Assembly (NCBI GenBank): GCA_903929655.1 | Contig: CAIYVS010000502.1 | Location: 1-9,110, forward strand | DNA from: an uncultured Bacteroidota bacterium | GTDB lineage: Bacteria; Bacteroidota; Bacteroidia; Chitinophagales; Chitinophagaceae | DNA: 9,110 nt | Direction: 5' to 3' | Shown: positions 6,271-9,110 of the stretch, in pieces | Position numbering within the stretch: the stretch's first letter is position 1 | Layout of the letters: every line of letters begins with the position of its first letter | Translations under genes and position numbers: made by a program | The notes under the pieces: model-generated | What the model saw: the letters and a program-made list of their open reading frames with translations, nothing else | The model's database searches: none | What the model was told of the DNA's origin: nothing

Positions 6271-6334
6271 TGAACTAATTTTATATTATAAAGCAATGAT
6301 TTGTAATTAATGCTAATGAGGACCAAAACCAGTT

Positions 6335-6388
6335 ATGCTTAGGTATACTGAGTAGGAAATAATAAACGGTTGCCGGGATCGCGATCCG
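6335..6388 (+). other. Upstream 5' part of the sigma factor gene, with in-frame TAG
   Basis: Reading in the sigma-factor frame from ATG 6335 gives MLRYTE, then TAG (6353-6355), then EIINGCRDRDP running directly into the sequence that follows. An acidic residue, two branched residues and GC, then Asp, then Tyr is the usual start of region 2 in Bacteroidota ECF sigma factors, so this segment looks like genuine coding sequence cut by one amber codon. GAGGA at 6318-6322 lies 12 bases before the ATG. Confidence 0.6.
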
Positions 6389-6916
6389 GTGTATGAGGAA
6401 TACCTGTACAAAACGTACTACAACTTATTCCTTACACTATGTGCGCGATATGCCAAAGATATGCCCGATGCCAAACAACTACTAAATGACGGTTTTGTAA
6501 GAATATTTATGAACATAAAAAGTTTCAGGCAGGAAGGCTCTTTTGAAGGATGGATGAGAAAAACAATGGTAAATACCTGCCTGGATTATGTGAAGAGCAA
6601 TTACCTGAGAAATTCCATGACCATGCAATTGAACGAAAGCATCATAGAACAAAACAGCCAGGTAAGCTATAATGAAGGCTTGCGGAATATAGAATTTAAA
6701 GAATTGGTGGCCTTGATACAATTGTTGCCCGTAATGACAAGAACAGTTTTTAATCTCTTTGTTTTTGAAGAATATACACACAAAGAAATAGCAGCCTTAT
6801 TAAAGATGAGCGAAGGAACATCTTACTGGCATGTGCACCATGCCAGAACAGTCCTTCAAAAAAAAATAAAAAATAAAAATTCTGAAATTCAATTATATGA
6901 GCGCAAAAGAATTTGA
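6389..6916 (+). CDS. ECF-type RNA polymerase sigma factor (sigma-70 family)
   Basis: An ECF sigma factor that should direct RNA polymerase to a dedicated promoter set. From GTG 6389 it is 175 residues; the complete gene from ATG 6335 would be about 193, a normal length. Region 2 holds LYKTYYNLFL (6-15), DAKQLLNDGFVRIF (27-40) and GSFEGWMRKTMVNTCLDY (50-67), the core-binding and -10-recognition segment. Region 4 is at about 105-160, with LLPVMTRTVFNLFVFEEYTH (112-131), KEIAALL and a helix-turn-helix ending SEGTSYWHVHHAR (141-153). GTG 6389 lies inside conserved region 2 and is a fallback start only, because TAG at 6353 blocks the better upstream ATG. Its end overlaps the next gene by 20 bases, so the two are translationally coupled and probably a sigma/regulator pair. 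An A9 run (6858-6866) is near the 3' end. Confidence 0.85.
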   Translation: MYEEYLYKTYYNLFLTLCARYAKDMPDAKQLLNDGFVRIFMNIKSFRQEGSFEGWMRKTMVNTCLDYVKSNYLRNSMTMQLNESIIEQNSQVSYNEGLRNIEFKELVALIQLLPVMTRTVFNLFVFEEYTHKEIAALLKMSEGTSYWHVHHARTVLQKKIKNKNSEIQLYERKRI

Positions 6917-8042
6917 TGAACTCATTAAAAGCAAATTAGGGCAACCTGATTTTGCTTATTCAAACGAAGATTACCTCGCGATGAACTCGCAGCTTATAGC
7001 AGCCAGGGGCGAAAAGTCTTCCAGGAAAATGTGGTTGCTGCTTACGGGTATTGCTGCCTGTATGCTCATTGCAATAGTTATTGCCGCTTTGTCAAATAAC
7101 AATACATACAAGGGGCAATTTGCCACTAAAGAGGCTATCGCCAAGCCCATGCAGCATCAAGCTGTTCTGAGCCCGCTTACTGAACAAAAAGCGGAAGAAC
7201 ATGTATTAGCAAACAAGCAAACAAAAACCAACAGCAATCAACAATACAGAGCTCCAAAACAAAACATTATCCCGCATGCAAATGATATTCTGGATATTAC
7301 TTATCAAAAACCAATAGTTGGAGAAATCGGGCAAAACGATAAAGTGAATGAAAAGCATGCAATGAGGCCTCAACCCGGTAATATTTCTTTAGCTCAATAC
7401 ACACATATAACAACATCGTCTTCCTATATACCAGAGCCTGTGCCTGATGCAGAAAAGAGCGATCCATACAGCAGGAAAGTAAATATCAGTCTGGCTGGAG
7501 GGCTCAACTATGGCTCGGCGAGCCAGGGTTACCTGCTTGGAGCATCTGTGAGAAAGAACCTCAGCAATAAATTATATATTGAAGGGGATGTAGCATATAC
7601 CAATAGCAACAGCCAAAGAACGGTGAACAGTTATGCAAGTGCCCCCACAAATCCTTTAAATATGAGCAATATACAATCATCTCCTACCACCACGGAAAAT
7701 GTGAATTCTCTCAGCTACTTGCAGCTAAGCCCTGTGATAGGCTATCACCTTCATAAAAAAATTGCTGTCGGTGTGGGGGCAGATTTTCAGCGTTTGTTGC
7801 AGAACAATACATCTACAACTTCCGCCAATAATTTTATCGGTGCAGCGACAACAGAAACCGGGAAAATAATACCCGATATGGATTATGGCATCATCTGCAA
7901 AACAGAATATTCCGTATCGTCCCGGCTGAAAACAGGCCTTCAATACAGGGAAGGCATGAACAATTTTTTATCCAACACCAATAAATATTTCGACAGGAAC
8001 TATTTCCAGGTGCAGATAAAATATAGTCTTTTTAATAAATAA
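6897..8042 (+). CDS. One-TM envelope protein with C-terminal beta-barrel-like domain, putative anti-sigma partner
   Basis: A 381-residue protein with four parts. Residues 1-44 are charged and probably cytoplasmic (KEFDELIKSKL near the start). Residues 45-66 form one hydrophobic segment (MWLLLTGIAACMLIAIVIAA). Residues 67-193 are a Gln/Asn/Lys-rich low-complexity linker. Residues 194-380 alternate polar and hydrophobic residues in strands with Gly/aromatic endings (NISLAGGLNY, YLQLSPVIGYHL, KIAVGVGADF, YFQVQIKYSLF), ending in an aromatic near the C-terminus, as in 8-stranded outer-membrane barrels (PorT/OmpA-like). Overlap with the sigma gene suggests that the N-terminus holds the sigma factor; this layout recurs beside Bacteroidota ECF sigma genes. 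Anti-sigma activity is inference from position and topology, since no classical anti-sigma domain is recognised. ATG at 6897 is chosen because it gives the KEFDEL start. Confidence 0.85.
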   Translation: MSAKEFDELIKSKLGQPDFAYSNEDYLAMNSQLIAARGEKSSRKMWLLLTGIAACMLIAIVIAALSNNNTYKGQFATKEAIAKPMQHQAVLSPLTEQKAEEHVLANKQTKTNSNQQYRAPKQNIIPHANDILDITYQKPIVGEIGQNDKVNEKHAMRPQPGNISLAQYTHITTSSSYIPEPVPDAEKSDPYSRKVNISLAGGLNYGSASQGYLLGASVRKNLSNKLYIEGDVAYTNSNSQRTVNSYASAPTNPLNMSNIQSSPTTTENVNSLSYLQLSPVIGYHLHKKIAVGVGADFQRLLQNNTSTTSANNFIGAATTETGKIIPDMDYGIICKTEYSVSSRLKTGLQYREGMNNFLSNTNKYFDRNYFQVQIKYSLFNK

Positions 8043-8052
8043 GCAGGGAATA

Positions 8053-8082
8053 TTGTCTGAGCTTATTCATAAGCCGGGACAA
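8053..8082. terminator. Hairpin between convergent genes (barrel protein and DinB-like)
   Basis: TTGTC (8053-8057) pairs with GACAA (8078-8082), and GCTTA (8061-8065) with TAAGC (8070-8074) around a TTCA loop. A 3-by-3 internal loop separates the two stems. It lies in the 48-base gap between two converging genes, so a bidirectional terminator is likely. Only a short A/T-rich stretch flanks it. Confidence 0.55.
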
Positions 8083-8090
8083 GATAAAAC

Positions 8091-8603
8091 CTATAAATAC
8101 CTTTCATTCAGCACATTAATATGGTGCTCAACATGCCCGATAATAATATAGCCCAATGCCCTTGCTGAAGTAGGATAGTTAACAATATTAGCCCTTTGTT
8201 TGCATTGCTCCTCACTAAGATGCTGGTATAATTTCTCAGTTGCGGTTCTTACAGCATTAAATTCTTCCAGTAGATCATCCATTGTCCTGTTAGTAACATT
8301 TGCACTCAGGGCATAAGCATTTTCATCCATACTGCATAATAATGAGTTGCTATCACCTCTTGCAGCCACCAAAGCCCTGTAAGACATCACTCTCTCAGTA
8401 TCTATAATATGCATCAGCATTTCCTTAATTGTCCATTTACCTTCGGCGTAAGCATAATTATGTTTCTCGGCAGCAATATTCCTGAAGCTGTTTATGGCTT
8501 TAGTTGTGTTTTGCTTTAACAGCTCAAGATAATCGCCATCAGCAACCAGGTCTATATATCTTTGAAAGTAGGGATTGTATTCACCTTCTTGTGGTCTTTG
8601 CAT
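8091..8603 (-). CDS. DinB family putative metal-dependent protein
   Basis: From ATG 8603 it is 170 residues, a four-helix bundle of the DinB/YfiT-like superfamily. Counting from the longer upstream ATG at 8660, the core is KWTIKEMLMHIIDTER (75-90) followed by YRALVAARGD and MDENAYALS, with His84 as the first metal ligand, and near the end GHVEHHINVLNERYL, where His176 and His180 (H-x3-H) complete the triad. Relatives bind a divalent metal and include thiol-dependent transferases such as bacillithiol S-transferases; most have no known substrate. MQRPQEGEYNP is the family's usual start, so 8603 is preferred. The 19 extra residues from 8660 (MCSVPTFF...) show no family similarity. No transposon or SOS context is seen. 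Confidence 0.93.
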   Translation of the reverse strand: MQRPQEGEYNPYFQRYIDLVADGDYLELLKQNTTKAINSFRNIAAEKHNYAYAEGKWTIKEMLMHIIDTERVMSYRALVAARGDSNSLLCSMDENAYALSANVTNRTMDDLLEEFNAVRTATEKLYQHLSEEQCKQRANIVNYPTSARALGYIIIGHVEHHINVLNERYL

Positions 8604-8660
8604 GGGGTGGTCATTTATATCTGAAGGTAGTATTTTGAAGAAAGTAGGAACGCTGCACAA

Positions 8661-9092
8661 TTATTTTAGCCACGCAAATTTGCAATACCCAAAAATATTT
8701 AAAAAGTTTACTAAATATATTTCGTTCGACCGGCTAATTTGTAATGTGAAGTCATTGTCAAAATGTTGATCGCATAAGTGAACTATATTATTATTGTCCT
8801 GAAACCATGTTCCTGATAATAATAACTGATCATAATAATAATAAAATTCGAAATTATTTGATTGAAAATTGAACCAGCAGCCGCTCTTATATGAATTTGA
8901 GTCATTAAGTGGATTTGAATCGGGTGATCTAAGGCCGTAAACGCCATGAGGTGCTGAAGGACTTATGTTCTGTTTATCGAGGTCGCATCTTTTTCGTAAT
9001 TTTAATCTGCGTATGCTTAGTTTTCTAAATAGGATATCTTTATCATTATTGTCAATCTGGTATTCATATTTTTTAAAATATTGACCCTGCAT
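8661..9092 (-). CDS. Hypothetical protein, AT-rich, possibly extending past the window
   Basis: An open frame of 143 residues from ATG 9092, ending one base before the longest DinB-like frame begins. The frame has no stop between 9092 and the right edge, so the true start may lie outside the window. The protein is rich in Asn, Asp, Tyr and Phe, with a basic patch (RRLKLRKR at 28-35), a Tyr4 run (79-82) and three Trp. I recognise no domain, signal peptide or membrane segment. The region is more AT-rich than its neighbours, so a stop-free run this long is unlikely by chance, and no other frame competes. It could be an orphan or transferred gene, or the tail of a larger one. It lies just upstream of the DinB-like gene on the same strand. 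Confidence 0.5.
   Translation of the reverse strand: MQGQYFKKYEYQIDNNDKDILFRKLSIRRLKLRKRCDLDKQNISPSAPHGVYGLRSPDSNPLNDSNSYKSGCWFNFQSNNFEFYYYYDQLLLSGTWFQDNNNIVHLCDQHFDNDFTLQISRSNEIYLVNFLNIFGYCKFAWLK
8690..8697 (-). promoter_or_regulatory. Possible -7 promoter element of the DinB-like gene (TATTTTTG)
   Basis: On the minus strand TATTTTTG fits TAnnTTTG and lies 86 bases upstream of the preferred DinB start at 8603. It falls inside the 3' end of the hypothetical ORF 8661-9092, with no -33 partner visible. AT-rich DNA makes a chance match quite possible. Confidence 0.3.
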
Positions 9093-9110
9093 AAAACCAA
9101 ATGAGTTTAA

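Noticed and set aside
6858..6916. A9 slippery run creating a sigma/barrel fusion by frameshift
   Set aside because: In the frame of the downstream gene a TAA follows at once (6867-6869), and the third frame stops at 6874. Slippage would only truncate the sigma factor, not fuse the proteins.
8604..8660. Nineteen-residue N-terminal extension of the DinB-like protein
   Set aside because: The family normally begins at the MQRPQ-type start, and the extra residues show no conservation pattern.

Overview
The window reads as chromosomal DNA of a Bacteroidota bacterium, most likely from the Chitinophagaceae/Sphingobacteria side. This rests on several features: AT-rich spacers, weak or absent Shine-Dalgarno sequences, -7 promoter elements of the type TAnnTTTG, lipoprotein signals ending in Cys-Lys-Lys, and an ECF sigma factor overlapping a gene for a one-TM protein with a C-terminal beta-barrel. 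The genus is inference. No tRNA, rRNA, CRISPR array, insertion sequence or phage gene was seen.

Layout. 1-1350: a promoter, a T-rich heptamer repeat and a lipoprotein serine hydrolase of the beta-lactamase/DD-peptidase fold (+). 1377-2846: guaB, IMP dehydrogenase (-), convergent with the hydrolase across a hairpin, with a Bacteroidota-type promoter almost touching its start codon. 3013-3523: a small extracytoplasmic protein with one cadherin/Ig-like domain (-); its best signal peptide lies in a different reading frame from its body. 3655-4170: a PaiA-like GNAT acetyltransferase (+). 4259-6270: four tandem paralogous lipoprotein genes of a family I do not recognise (+). 6335-8042: an ECF sigma factor gene with an apparent in-frame TAG at codon 7, overlapping by 20 bases a gene for a protein with a cytoplasmic N-terminus, one transmembrane segment, a periplasmic linker and a C-terminal beta-barrel-like domain (+). 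8053-8082: a hairpin between convergent genes. 8091-8603: a DinB-like metal-dependent protein (-). 8661-9092: an AT-rich orphan ORF that may continue past the right edge (-).

The most interesting part is 4259-8042. The four lipoproteins share a Cys cluster after an FG motif, a second C-x2-C or C-x2-H site, and a strongly conserved C-terminus. The Cys-to-His exchange at one equivalent position suggests metal binding rather than disulfides. They lie directly upstream of, and on the same strand as, the sigma factor/membrane protein pair. That pair could act as a sigma/anti-sigma module sensing the envelope, and a regulatory link to the lipoproteins is possible but unproven. Two genes (the cadherin-like protein and the sigma factor) carry 5' lesions that are sequencing errors, recent inactivation or unusual expression; raw reads or relatives would decide.
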